A stretch of 64,000 nt of DNA from Streptomyces sp. NBC_01723 (GTDB taxonomy: Bacteria > Actinomycetota > Actinomycetes > Streptomycetales > Streptomycetaceae): the NCBI RefSeq assembly GCF_036246005.1, contig NZ_CP109171.1, forward strand, positions 7,862,001 through 7,926,000, read 5' to 3'. Under the pieces are notes generated by a model. It saw nothing but the letters and a program-made list of their open reading frames with translations. It was not told where the DNA came from and did not search any database. Position 1 is the first letter of the stretch; each line of letters opens with the position of its first letter. Below, piece after piece: positions 1 through 8,178 of the stretch. The translations under genes and the position numbers were made by a program.

Positions 1-307
1 GACGCCGCGCCAGCACCTCCTGGATGCCGGAGACCAGTTGCAGGAAGAAGGAGTCCACGCCCAGGGTGTGCGCGGGCCGGGCCAGTACGAAGCCGACGGT
101 CGCCGCGCCCTCCCCGGACAGCGCCCGTGCGGCCGTGCTGGGCCGCCAGCCGAGTTGTTCGGCGACCCGGCGGACCCGGTCCCGGGTGATCTCGGAGACC
201 CCCGGCCGGTCGTTCAGCGCGAACGAGACCGCGCTCTCGGATACCCCGGCCCGCCGAGCGATGTCCTTCATCGTCGGCCGGCGCGCGGCGGGCCGCTTGG
301 CCGGCAT
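1..307 (-). CDS. LacI-family transcriptional repressor, N-terminal part (cut by window edge)
   Basis: The first 102 residues are visible; the rest lies beyond position 1. Residues about 12-60 form a LacI helix-turn-helix (MKDIARRAGVSESAVSFALN, then a hinge-type segment ending around GWRPSTAARALSG), followed by the start of the periplasmic-binding-like effector domain (VGFVLARP). ATG at 307 is the natural start because the basic leader runs directly into the HTH. It is divergent from a sugar ABC importer and mannosidase operon, and LacI-type repressors usually sit beside the sugar genes they control, so it probably represses that operon and responds to a mannose-containing sugar. The ligand is inferred from neighbours only. 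Confidence 0.92.
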   Translation of the reverse strand, partial: MPAKRPAARRPTMKDIARRAGVSESAVSFALNDRPGVSEITRDRVRRVAEQLGWRPSTAARALSGEGAATVGFVLARPAHTLGVDSFFLQLVSGIQEVLARR

Positions 308-334
308 GCGCGCTCCCTTCTTCGGAACGTGAAC

Positions 335-397
335 GAAAGCGCCTTCTGGTCAGGGCAAGCTAAAGCGCTTGAGTGAAAAGATCCTAAAGCGCATTAG
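335..397. promoter_or_regulatory. Cluster of three LacI-type operator-like palindromes
   Basis: Three related palindromic cores around AAGCGC lie in the gap between the repressor and the importer operon: GAAAGCGCCTTC (335-346), CTAAAGCGCTTGAG (360-373, containing the perfect AAGCGCTT) and CTAAAGCGCATTAG (384-397). Their centres are 24-26 bp apart. A central CG in a 12-14 bp palindrome is typical of LacI-family operators. Binding by the adjacent repressor is inferred. Confidence 0.65.
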
Positions 398-437
398 TCG
401 AATCTGCCAAGTGGTTCTGTGCACCGCTCTGACCTGG

Positions 438-463
438 ACTAATGTCGCCTCAATCGCATTAGT
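438..463. promoter_or_regulatory. Inverted repeat ACTAATG-N12-CATTAGT upstream of the ABC operon
   Basis: Seven-base arms at 438-444 and 457-463 are perfectly complementary. The right arm, with its preceding GC, repeats the GCATTAG half-site seen at 391-397. This looks like two half-operators spread over the promoter or early leader, possibly an auxiliary site for the divergent LacI protein. Confidence 0.45.
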
Positions 464-549
464 TCCCGTGAATCCATTGACTTTCCCCGAACGCGCCGTG
501 CATGGTCGCTGCCATCCAGCCGCCGACGTCCTTCAGGAGACGTGTCACC

Positions 550-1842
550 GTGCCCACCTCGCGCAGAACATTCGCCGTCGCCGCCGTCGCCGCCCTCGTC
601 CTCCCGCTCAGTGCCTGCGGTTCCGGAGGTGACGGCGGGGGCTCGACCGACGCCTCGGGCAAGGTCGAGGGCGACATCACCTTCCAGACCTGGAACCTGC
701 GGGCCAACTTCAAGCCCTACTTCGAGGACCTGATCGCCGACTTCGAGAAGAAGTACCCGGGCACCGAGGTCAAGTGGGTCGACCAGCCCGGCGAGGGCTA
801 CGCCGACAAGATCAGCGCCGACGCCGCCGGCGGCACCCTGCCCGACGTCGTCAACGTCTCCCCGGACCTCGTCGCCCCGCTCGCCAAGGCGGGCCTCGCC
901 CTCGACCTGGACAAGGCCGCCGGCCAGTACGAGAAGGAGTACCTGGAGGGCGCCTGGGCCAGCCACCGGATACCGGGCATGGAGGGCACGTACGCCTTCC
1001 CCTGGTACCTCAACACCGGCCCGCTCTTCTACAACAAGTCCCTCTTCGAGAAGGCCGGACTCGACCCCGAGCAGCCGCCGAAGACGTACGACGAGGTCTT
1101 CGACGCCGCACTGAGGATCGCGGACAAGACCGGCGGCGACGTCGCCACGCTCGCCAACGTCCCCACCATCGAGGACTTCGGCCGCTACGGCGTACCGCTG
1201 ATGAACAAGGAGGGCACCGCCTTCACGTTCAACGACGCCAAGGGCGTCCAGCTCCTCACCCGGTACAAGGAGCTGTACGAGGCCAAGGCGCTCGACTCAC
1301 AGGCGCTGACCGCCACCCCCGAGTCCTCGGGCAAGAAGTTCCTCACCGGGGCCGTGGCGATGAACCCGGGCAGCGCGCTCGACCTCGCCAACTTCAAGAA
1401 GCAGGCGCCGAACCTGTACAAGAACATCGGCATCACCGACCAGATCACCAGCACCGGCCACGTCAACATGTACGTGATGGGCCTGATGGTGAACGCGCAG
1501 AGCCAGCGCAAGCCCGCCGCGGTGGCCTTCGCGCACTTCGTCACCGACGCCGCGCACCAGATGTCGTTCGCCAAGCAGGTCGCCATCTTCCCGAGCACCG
1601 CCGGTTCCCTGGACGACCCGTACTTCACCAAGGAGGACGGCACCGACGAGACCCGTGTCCGCGTCGCCGCCGCCAAGTCGCTGAAGGACGCGGTCAACTA
1701 CACGCCGGTGCTGTTCAGCGAGCAGATGAAGACCGAGCTGCGCAACGAGGTCGCCAAGGCGCTCCAGGGCAAGCAGAGCCCCGAGGAGGCCCTGGACAAC
1801 GCTGTCAAGGCGTGCGACCGGCTCCTCCAGCAGCAGGGCTGA
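550..1842 (+). CDS. Sugar ABC transporter substrate-binding lipoprotein
   Basis: 430-residue family 1 (MalE-like) solute-binding protein. The N-terminus PTSRRTFAVAAVAALVLPL ends in a lipobox (LSAC), so the mature protein is probably lipid-anchored on the outer face of the membrane; a Gly/Ser/Asp linker follows. GTG at 550 is preferred because AGGAGA lies 9 nt upstream; the in-frame ATG at 502 would add 16 residues before the signal peptide. It is the first gene of an importer operon with two permeases immediately downstream. No ATPase is encoded here, so it may use the shared MsiK-type ATPase known in Streptomyces. Substrate not readable; an oligomannoside is inferred from the downstream mannosidase. 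Confidence 0.93.
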   Translation: MPTSRRTFAVAAVAALVLPLSACGSGGDGGGSTDASGKVEGDITFQTWNLRANFKPYFEDLIADFEKKYPGTEVKWVDQPGEGYADKISADAAGGTLPDVVNVSPDLVAPLAKAGLALDLDKAAGQYEKEYLEGAWASHRIPGMEGTYAFPWYLNTGPLFYNKSLFEKAGLDPEQPPKTYDEVFDAALRIADKTGGDVATLANVPTIEDFGRYGVPLMNKEGTAFTFNDAKGVQLLTRYKELYEAKALDSQALTATPESSGKKFLTGAVAMNPGSALDLANFKKQAPNLYKNIGITDQITSTGHVNMYVMGLMVNAQSQRKPAAVAFAHFVTDAAHQMSFAKQVAIFPSTAGSLDDPYFTKEDGTDETRVRVAAAKSLKDAVNYTPVLFSEQMKTELRNEVAKALQGKQSPEEALDNAVKACDRLLQQQG

Positions 1843-1848
1843 GACGTC

Positions 1849-2751
1849 ATGGCGAGTCCCACCGTCACCGGCACCCGACGTGTACGGCGCCAACTGCCTT
1901 CCAGCCCCTGGCTGTTCGCCGCCCCCGGGCTGCTGATCACCGGCGCGTTCATCCTCTACCCGTTCGTCTCGACGCTCGTCAACTCCTTCACCGACCGCCG
2001 GACCCTGGTCCCGGGCGAGTTCGTGGGTCTCGCCAACTTCCGCGAGCTGCTGCACGACGACATGTTCTGGACCGGCCTGCGCAACAGCACCCTGTACGTC
2101 CTCGGGGTCGTCCCCGCGCTCGTCCTGCTGCCGCTGCTGCTCGCCCTGCTCGTGCAGAAGAACATCCCCGGCATCACCTTCTTCCGCTCCGCCTTCTACA
2201 CCCCGGTGGTCGCCTCGATCGTCGTCGTCGGGCTGATCTGGGTCTGGCTCCTCGACGAGCGCGGTCTGGTCAACTCCCTGCTGGAGACGGTCGGCGCCAG
2301 TCCGATCGGCTTTCTGAGCGACCAGTGGCTGATCCTGCTCAGCGCCATGGCCGTCACGGTCTGGAAGGGCCTCGGCTACTACATGATCATTTACCTGGCG
2401 GCGCTCGCCAACGTCCCGCGCGAACTGCACGAGGCCGCCGCCGTGGACGGCGCGGGTGCGGTGCGCCGCTTCCTCACCGTCACCGTGCCCGCCGTCCGCT
2501 CCACCATGGTGCTGGTCGCCGCGCTGTCCTCGGTCGCCGCCTTCAAGGTGTTCTCCGAGGTGTACCTGATGGCGGGCCCGAGCGGCGGCCCGGCCGGCGA
2601 GGACACCACCCTCGTCATGCTGGTCCAGCGCACCGGCACCGGCCTGACCGGCCGGGTCGGCTACGCCTCCGCCATCTCCGTCGTCGTCTTCGTCGTCACC
2701 GTCGCCCTGATGCTGCTCGTCCTGCGCGCCGACCGGAAGGAGGAGTCGTGA
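1849..2751 (+). CDS. Sugar ABC transporter permease (MalF-like)
   Basis: 300-residue binding-protein-dependent permease with about six membrane segments; the first is around residues 22-45 (WLFAAPGLLITGAFILYPFV). The cytoplasmic EAA loop is clear near residue 198 (HEAAAVDGAGAVRRF), the contact site for the ATPase. It starts 6 nt after the binding-protein stop and its last codons overlap the next permease, so the three are one translationally coupled unit. Confidence 0.94.
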   Translation: MASPTVTGTRRVRRQLPSSPWLFAAPGLLITGAFILYPFVSTLVNSFTDRRTLVPGEFVGLANFRELLHDDMFWTGLRNSTLYVLGVVPALVLLPLLLALLVQKNIPGITFFRSAFYTPVVASIVVVGLIWVWLLDERGLVNSLLETVGASPIGFLSDQWLILLSAMAVTVWKGLGYYMIIYLAALANVPRELHEAAAVDGAGAVRRFLTVTVPAVRSTMVLVAALSSVAAFKVFSEVYLMAGPSGGPAGEDTTLVMLVQRTGTGLTGRVGYASAISVVVFVVTVALMLLVLRADRKEES

Positions 2752-3662
2752 GCGTCCTGGAGAGGACCCGGCCCGCGGAGAAGCCCCGGGCCACCGCGCG
2801 GGAACGCGAGCCCCGGATCACCGACGAGCACGGCCGCCGCGTACGGGTCTGGGAACTCGTCCTGCGCTACCTGCTCCTGCTCGGCGTCCTCGCCCTGACC
2901 ATCGGCCCGTTCCTGTGGCAGCTGTCGACCTCGCTGAAGGGCCCGACGGAGGACATCTTCAGCTCGCCGCCGAAGTTCCTGCCCTCCGACCCCACCCTGC
3001 ACAACTACGAGCGGGTCGCCGAGACCATCCCCGTCTGGGACTACGCGCTGAACTCGCTGAAGGTCGCCGCCGCCAACGTGGTCACGAACTGCGTCGGCGC
3101 CGCCCTCGCCGGATACGCCCTGGCCCGGCTGCGCTACCGCGGTCGGCGCGTCGCCACCCTGGTGTTCATCCTGGCGATGCTCGTGCCGGTGGAGGGCATC
3201 ATCATCGCCCAGTTCACCACCATGCGGGAGCTGGGACTCAACAACACCCTGGTCGGCGTCCTGCTGCCCGGCTGCGTCAGCGCCCTGAACGTCCTGCTCA
3301 TGCGCAACGCCTTCCTCAACCTCCCCTACGAGATCGAGGAGGCCGCCTACGTCGACGGCGCCAACGTCTGGCAGCGGTTCTGCCGGATCGCGCTGCCGTC
3401 GGTCAAGGGCACCCTCGCGGTCGTCGCGATCTTCGCCTTCATGGGCGCCTGGGACGACTTCCTGTGGCCGCTGATCGTGCTGAGCGACCCGTCCAAGTTC
3501 ACCCTGACCATCGGCCTCAACTACCTGCACGGCACCTTCGCCAACGACGAACGCCTCGTCGCCGCCGGCACGATCATCGCCGTGGCGCCGCTGATCGCCC
3601 TCTTCGCCTGCCTCCAGCGGTACTTCTTCCGCGGCGTCGGCGAGGGCGCGGTCAAGGGCTGA
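2748..3662 (+). CDS. Sugar ABC transporter permease (MalG-like)
   Basis: 304-residue partner permease. GTG at 2748 overlaps the preceding TGA (GTGA), with GGAGG just upstream, so translation is coupled to the first permease. A roughly 40-residue charged N-terminal tail precedes the first membrane span (LLLGVLALTIGPFLWQLSTS). The EAA loop is visible about two thirds along (EIEEAAYVDGANVWQRFCRI). Together with the MalF-like protein it forms the membrane channel of the importer. Confidence 0.94.
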   Translation: MSVLERTRPAEKPRATAREREPRITDEHGRRVRVWELVLRYLLLLGVLALTIGPFLWQLSTSLKGPTEDIFSSPPKFLPSDPTLHNYERVAETIPVWDYALNSLKVAAANVVTNCVGAALAGYALARLRYRGRRVATLVFILAMLVPVEGIIIAQFTTMRELGLNNTLVGVLLPGCVSALNVLLMRNAFLNLPYEIEEAAYVDGANVWQRFCRIALPSVKGTLAVVAIFAFMGAWDDFLWPLIVLSDPSKFTLTIGLNYLHGTFANDERLVAAGTIIAVAPLIALFACLQRYFFRGVGEGAVKG

Positions 3663-3693
3663 TCCACGTATTTCCTCTCCACAAGGACACCGC

Positions 3694-4980
3694 ATGCCCC
3701 CTGCCGTGCGCTTCGGCGTCAACTACACCCCGAGTGAAGGGTGGTTCCACCACTGGCTCGACTTCGACCTCGACTCCGTCCGTGCCGACCTGGACTCGGT
3801 CGCCGCGCTCGGCGTGGACCACGTCCGCGTCTTCCCGCTGTGGCCGTACTTCCAGCCCAACCGCTCCCTGATCCGCGAGCGTGCCGTAGGCCACCTGGTC
3901 GAGCTGGTCGACGCGGCCGGCGAACGCGGCCTCGACGTCAACGTGGACGGCCTCCAGGGCCATCTGAGCAGCTTCGACTACGTACCGGCCTGGACCCGCA
4001 CCTGGCACCGCCGCAACCTCTTCACCGACCCCGAGGTCATCGACGGACAGGCCACCTACCTGCGCACCCTCGCCGCCGCGCTGGCCGGCAGGCCCAACTT
4101 CCTCGGCATGACCCTCGGCAACGAGGTCAACCAGTTCTCCGCCGCACCCCACCCCGACCCGGACCGCGCCACCAGCGACCAGATCGACGCCTGGCTGGAG
4201 CGGATGCTCGCCGCCTGCGAGGAGGGCGCCCCCGGCGGGATGCACCTGCACGCCGAGTACGACGCCACCTGGTACCAGGACGACCAGCCCTTCACGCCGG
4301 CTCAGGCCGCCCGGCGGGGCGCGGCGACCGCCGTGCACTCGTGGGTCTTCAACGGCACCGCCCAGCGCCACGGCCGCACCTCCGTGCCCAGCGAGCACCA
4401 CGCCGCCTACCTGATCGAGCTGAGCAAGGCGTGGGCCGACGACCCCCGCCGCCCGGTCTGGCTCCAGGAGGTCGGCGCCCCCGCGCCCCTCGTCCCCGCC
4501 GAGCACGCCGCCGCCTTCACCGAGGCGACCGTCGCGAACGCCCTGGACTGCCCCGACCTGTGGGGCGTCACCTGGTGGTGTTCGCACGACGTGTCCCGGG
4601 AGCTGGCCGACTTCCCCGAGCTGGAGTACGGCCTCGGACTGCTCACCAACGACCGCCGCCCCAAGGACACGGCCCGGGTCCTGGCCCGCGCGGCCCTCGC
4701 GGCCCGCGAGGGGACCCACCCCGCCCCCGCCCCGCGCACCACCGCCCTCGTCGTCCCCGCCGAGCCGGCGGCACGCTCCGCCTGCGCCCCCGGCGGCCCG
4801 GTCTTCGACGCCTTCTTCCACCTGGTCGCCGACGGCGCCCGCCCCACCACCGTCCTGGACACCCGCGCCGCCGACACCGGACACCTCGCGGCCCGCGGCA
4901 TCACCGAGGTCGTCACGCCCGACCAGGTGTCGCCCACCCCGCACGGACTCCGCGTCCGCCAGGAAGGCGCGCGCCCGTGA
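3694..4980 (+). CDS. GH5-like glycoside hydrolase, cytoplasmic
   Basis: 428 residues with a TIM-barrel hydrolase pattern: GVNYTPSEGWFHHW at the N-terminus, then an acid/base motif LGNEVNQF (Glu144) and a nucleophile-type motif WLQEVGAP (Glu259), the two-glutamate arrangement of clan GH-A. There is no signal peptide, so it should act on sugar already imported. AAGGA lies 6 nt before the ATG. It follows the permeases by 31 nt and precedes the alpha-mannosidase, so a beta-mannosidase or similar exo-glycosidase role on imported glycan is likely. The last 110 residues, rich in Ala and Pro, look like an accessory domain. Exact substrate unknown. Confidence 0.82.
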   Translation: MPPAVRFGVNYTPSEGWFHHWLDFDLDSVRADLDSVAALGVDHVRVFPLWPYFQPNRSLIRERAVGHLVELVDAAGERGLDVNVDGLQGHLSSFDYVPAWTRTWHRRNLFTDPEVIDGQATYLRTLAAALAGRPNFLGMTLGNEVNQFSAAPHPDPDRATSDQIDAWLERMLAACEEGAPGGMHLHAEYDATWYQDDQPFTPAQAARRGAATAVHSWVFNGTAQRHGRTSVPSEHHAAYLIELSKAWADDPRRPVWLQEVGAPAPLVPAEHAAAFTEATVANALDCPDLWGVTWWCSHDVSRELADFPELEYGLGLLTNDRRPKDTARVLARAALAAREGTHPAPAPRTTALVVPAEPAARSACAPGGPVFDAFFHLVADGARPTTVLDTRAADTGHLAARGITEVVTPDQVSPTPHGLRVRQEGARP

Positions 4981-5060
4981 CCTCCGCACGGTTCGAACCA
5001 CGCGCGGTGGGGGAGCTGTACACCACATCCCGGCCCGCCACCGCGACCCACACCTGGTAA
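4977..5060 (+). CDS. Possible 27-residue ORF coupled to the hydrolase gene
   Basis: A GTG at 4977 overlaps the hydrolase stop as GTGA, with AGGAAGG 9 nt upstream, and the frame stays open for 27 codons to TAA at 5058-5060, filling most of the gap before the mannosidase. The peptide (begins VTSARFEPRAVGELY, ends ATHTW) matches nothing I recognise. It could be a real small protein, a translational bridge, or the stump of a deleted sugar-hydrolase gene. Low confidence as a functional gene. Confidence 0.35.
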   Translation: MTSARFEPRAVGELYTTSRPATATHTW

Positions 5061-5106
5061 CCCCCCACACCGCCCGCACCCGCCCCGTCAACCAGGAGCA
5101 CCCCGC

Positions 5107-8100
5107 ATGCATGACGACCGCAACCTGGTCGAAGCCCGCCTCAAGCGCGTCCTCGACGAGCGCGTCCGCCCCGCCCTCTACCCCGAGTCCGTGCCACTGG
5201 ACGTGGCGGTGTGGCACGCGCCCGGCGAGCCCGTCCCGGTCGAGGAGGGACTCGCCGCCGAACCCGAGCCCATCCAGGTCGGCGCCCGCTGGGGCGCGCC
5301 CTGGGGGACCAGCTGGTTCCGTGTCACCGGCACCGTCCCGAAGGAATGGGCCGGGAAGACCGTCGAGGCGATCCTCGACCTCGGCTTCGACGAGAACATG
5401 CCCGGCTTCCAGTGCGAGGGCCTGGTCTACCGGCCCGACGGCACCCCCGTGAAGGGCCTCAACCCGCGCAACCAGTGGGTGCGGATCGGCGCCCCCGTCG
5501 AGGGCGGCGAGGAGGTGCGCCTGCACGTCGAGGCCGCCTCCAACCCCGTCATCCTCGACTACCACCCCTTCGTGCCCACCCAACTCGGCGACAAGGACAC
5601 GGCGGGCAGCGAGCCGCAGTACCGGCTCGCCCGCATGGACCTCGCCGTCCTCGACGAGACGGTGTGGAACCTGGTGCTCGACCTGGAGGTCGCCGGTGAG
5701 CTGATGGCCGAGCTGCCGGTCGACTCGCCGCGCCGCTGGGAGATCCTGCGCGCGATCGACAAGGCGCTGGACGCCATCGACCTCCAGGACGTGAACGGCA
5801 CCGCCGGGCAGGCCCGTTCCCGCCTCACCGAGGTCCTGTCGGCCCCCGCCGTCCCGTCCGCCCACCGGATCAGCGCCGTCGGCCACGCGCACATCGACTC
5901 GGCGTGGCTGTGGCCGCTGCGCGAGACCGTGCGCAAGGTCGCCCGCACCACCTCCAACATGACCGCTCTCCTGGAGGACGAGCCGGACTTCGTCTTCGCC
6001 ATGTCCCAGGCGCAGCAGTGGGCGTGGGTGCGCGACCACCGGCCCGAGGTGTGGGCCCGGGTGAAGAAGGCCGTCGCCGACGGGCGGTTCGTACCGGCCG
6101 GCGGCATGTGGGTGGAGTCGGACACCAACATGCCTGGCTCCGAGGCGATGGCCCGGCAGTTCGTGCACGGCAAGCGGTTCTTCCTCGACGAGTTCGGCGT
6201 CGAGAACGACGAGGCGTGGCTGCCGGACACCTTCGGCTTCGCGGCCGGGCTGCCGCAGATCATCAAGGCGGCCGGCGCCAAGTACCTGCTGACGCAGAAG
6301 ATCTCCTGGTCGCAGACGAACAAGTTCCCGCACCACACCTTCCGCTGGGAGGGCATCGACGGCACCCGGATCTTCACGCACTTCCCGCCCGTCGACACGT
6401 ACAACTGCTCCATGAAGGGCAGCGAGATCGCGCACGCGGCCCGCAACTTCAAGGACAAGGGCGTCGCCCGGCACTCCCTCGCCCCGACCGGCTGGGGCGA
6501 CGGGGGAGGCGGCACCACCCGCGAGATGGTCGCCAAGGCGGTCCGCCTGCGCGACCTAGAAGGCTCGGCGACGGTCATCTGGGAGACCCCGCACGCCTTC
6601 TTCGAGAAGGCCGAGGCGGAGAACCCGCAGCCGCCCGTCTGGGTCGGCGAGCTGTACCTCGAACTGCACCGCGCGACCCTCACCAGCCAGGCCAAGACCA
6701 AGCAGGGCAACCGGCGCAGCGAACACCTGCTCCGGGAGGCCGAACTGTGGGCGGCCACCGCGGCCGTGCGCGCCGGGTTCCCCTACCCGTACGACGACCT
6801 GGACCGCATCTGGAAGACGGTCCTGCTGCACCAGTTCCACGACATCCTGCCCGGCTCCTCCATCGCCTGGGTGCACCGCGAGGCCCGCGCGACCTACGAC
6901 CGCGTCGCCGAAGAGCTGAACGCCGTCATCGACGCCGCCCAGCGGGCCCTGGCCGGGCAGGGCGACACCCCGCTGGTCTTCAACTCCGCCCCGCACACCC
7001 GGTCCGGCGTCCAGGCGGGCGCCGCCGCGGCCCCCGCCGCCGAGGGCCGCACCGAGGTCACCCCCCGCCCCGAAGGCGGCCACGTCCTGGACAACGGGCT
7101 GCTCCGGGTCGAGATCGACGGCCGGGGGCTGGTGGTGTCGGCGTACGACATCGCCGCCGACCGCGAGACCATCGCGCCGGGCACCGCGGGCAACCTGCTC
7201 CAGCTGCACCCCGACTTCCCGAACATGTGGGACGCCTGGGACGTCGACGAGTTCTACCGCAACACGGTCACCGACCTCACCGACGTCGACGAGACCGCCC
7301 CCGGGGACGACGGCGCCTCGGTGCGGATCGTCCGCTCCTTCGGCTCCTCCCGCGTCACCCAGGTGCTGACCCTGGCGCCGGGGGAGCGGCGCCTCGAGGT
7401 GGACACCGAGGTCGACTGGCACGAGACGGAGAAGTTCCTCAAGCTGGCCTTCCCGATCGACGTGCATGCCGAACGGTACGCGTCGGAGACCCAGTTCGGG
7501 CACTTCCACCGGCCGACCCACACCAACACCAGCTGGGAGGCGGCCAAGTTCGAGGCGTGCAACCACCGCTTCGTCCACCTGGCGGAGCCGGGCTGGGGGG
7601 TGGCCGTCGTCAACGACTCGACGTACGGCCACGACGTGACCCGCACCGTCCGCACCGACGGCGACGCCGGTACGACCACCACGGTCCGGGTGTCCCTGCT
7701 GCGCGCCCCGCGCTTCCCGGACCCCGAGACCGACCAGGGCGTGCACCGCTTCCGGCACGCGCTGGTGCCCGGCGCGGACATCGGCGACGCGGTGCGCGAG
7801 GGCTGGCGGATCAACCTGCCAGAGCGGCGCGTCACCGGCGCCGGGGAGGTCGCGCCGCTGGTGTCGGCCGACCGGGACGCGGTCGTGGTCACCGCCGTCA
7901 AGCTCGCCGACGACGGCAGCGGCGACGTCGTGGTCCGCTTCCACGAGGCCCACGGCGGCCGCGTCCGGGCCACCCTGACGGCCGGTTTCCCGGTCGCCGG
8001 GGTCGAGGTCACCGACCTCCTGGAGCGCCCGCTCGCCGAGGCGGAGAACGCCGTCGAGACCGACGGCGACCGGATCGCCGTGCGGCTGCGTCCGTTCCAG

Positions 8101-8130
8101 CTGATGACCCTGCGGCTCAGGCGCCCCTAG
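5107..8130 (+). CDS. Alpha-mannosidase, glycoside hydrolase family 38
   Basis: 1007 residues, the usual length for bacterial GH38 enzymes, which remove terminal alpha-mannose with retention using a zinc ion. After an N-terminal domain of about 250 residues comes the zinc motif HAHIDSAWLWP (His262 and Asp264 in the ligand positions), then the nucleophile/ligand Asp374 in WLPDTFGFAAG and the late histidine motif HQFHDILPGSSI (His575/His578). The C-terminal half is the beta-sandwich region. AGGAG lies 8 nt before the ATG. No signal peptide, so it is cytoplasmic. As the last gene of the LacI-associated operon it is the strongest evidence that the operon handles mannosides. Confidence 0.96.
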   Translation: MHDDRNLVEARLKRVLDERVRPALYPESVPLDVAVWHAPGEPVPVEEGLAAEPEPIQVGARWGAPWGTSWFRVTGTVPKEWAGKTVEAILDLGFDENMPGFQCEGLVYRPDGTPVKGLNPRNQWVRIGAPVEGGEEVRLHVEAASNPVILDYHPFVPTQLGDKDTAGSEPQYRLARMDLAVLDETVWNLVLDLEVAGELMAELPVDSPRRWEILRAIDKALDAIDLQDVNGTAGQARSRLTEVLSAPAVPSAHRISAVGHAHIDSAWLWPLRETVRKVARTTSNMTALLEDEPDFVFAMSQAQQWAWVRDHRPEVWARVKKAVADGRFVPAGGMWVESDTNMPGSEAMARQFVHGKRFFLDEFGVENDEAWLPDTFGFAAGLPQIIKAAGAKYLLTQKISWSQTNKFPHHTFRWEGIDGTRIFTHFPPVDTYNCSMKGSEIAHAARNFKDKGVARHSLAPTGWGDGGGGTTREMVAKAVRLRDLEGSATVIWETPHAFFEKAEAENPQPPVWVGELYLELHRATLTSQAKTKQGNRRSEHLLREAELWAATAAVRAGFPYPYDDLDRIWKTVLLHQFHDILPGSSIAWVHREARATYDRVAEELNAVIDAAQRALAGQGDTPLVFNSAPHTRSGVQAGAAAAPAAEGRTEVTPRPEGGHVLDNGLLRVEIDGRGLVVSAYDIAADRETIAPGTAGNLLQLHPDFPNMWDAWDVDEFYRNTVTDLTDVDETAPGDDGASVRIVRSFGSSRVTQVLTLAPGERRLEVDTEVDWHETEKFLKLAFPIDVHAERYASETQFGHFHRPTHTNTSWEAAKFEACNHRFVHLAEPGWGVAVVNDSTYGHDVTRTVRTDGDAGTTTTVRVSLLRAPRFPDPETDQGVHRFRHALVPGADIGDAVREGWRINLPERRVTGAGEVAPLVSADRDAVVVTAVKLADDGSGDVVVRFHEAHGGRVRATLTAGFPVAGVEVTDLLERPLAEAENAVETDGDRIAVRLRPFQLMTLRLRRP

Positions 8131-8138
8131 CGGACCCC

Positions 8139-8174
8139 GTGGGCCCGGTCCGCCGGCCGGTGGGCCGGGCCCAC
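8139..8174. terminator. Bidirectional hairpin between convergent genes
   Basis: GTGGGCCCGG (8139-8148) pairs exactly with CCGGGCCCAC (8165-8174) around a 16-nt GC-rich loop. It sits between the stops of the mannosidase and the convergent membrane-protein gene, with no U-tract, as is usual for actinomycete terminators. Confidence 0.7.
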
Positions 8175-8178
8175 GCCG

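Noticed and set aside
774-2747. Long open frame in another phase running under the binding-protein and first permease genes
   Set aside because: Arg/Pro-rich, low-complexity translation and no ribosome site; the real genes have clear family motifs.
3652-6474. 940-codon open frame on the minus strand opposite the hydrolase and mannosidase
   Set aside because: Composition is typical of antisense frames in GC-rich genes; the sense strand carries intact glycosidase motifs.
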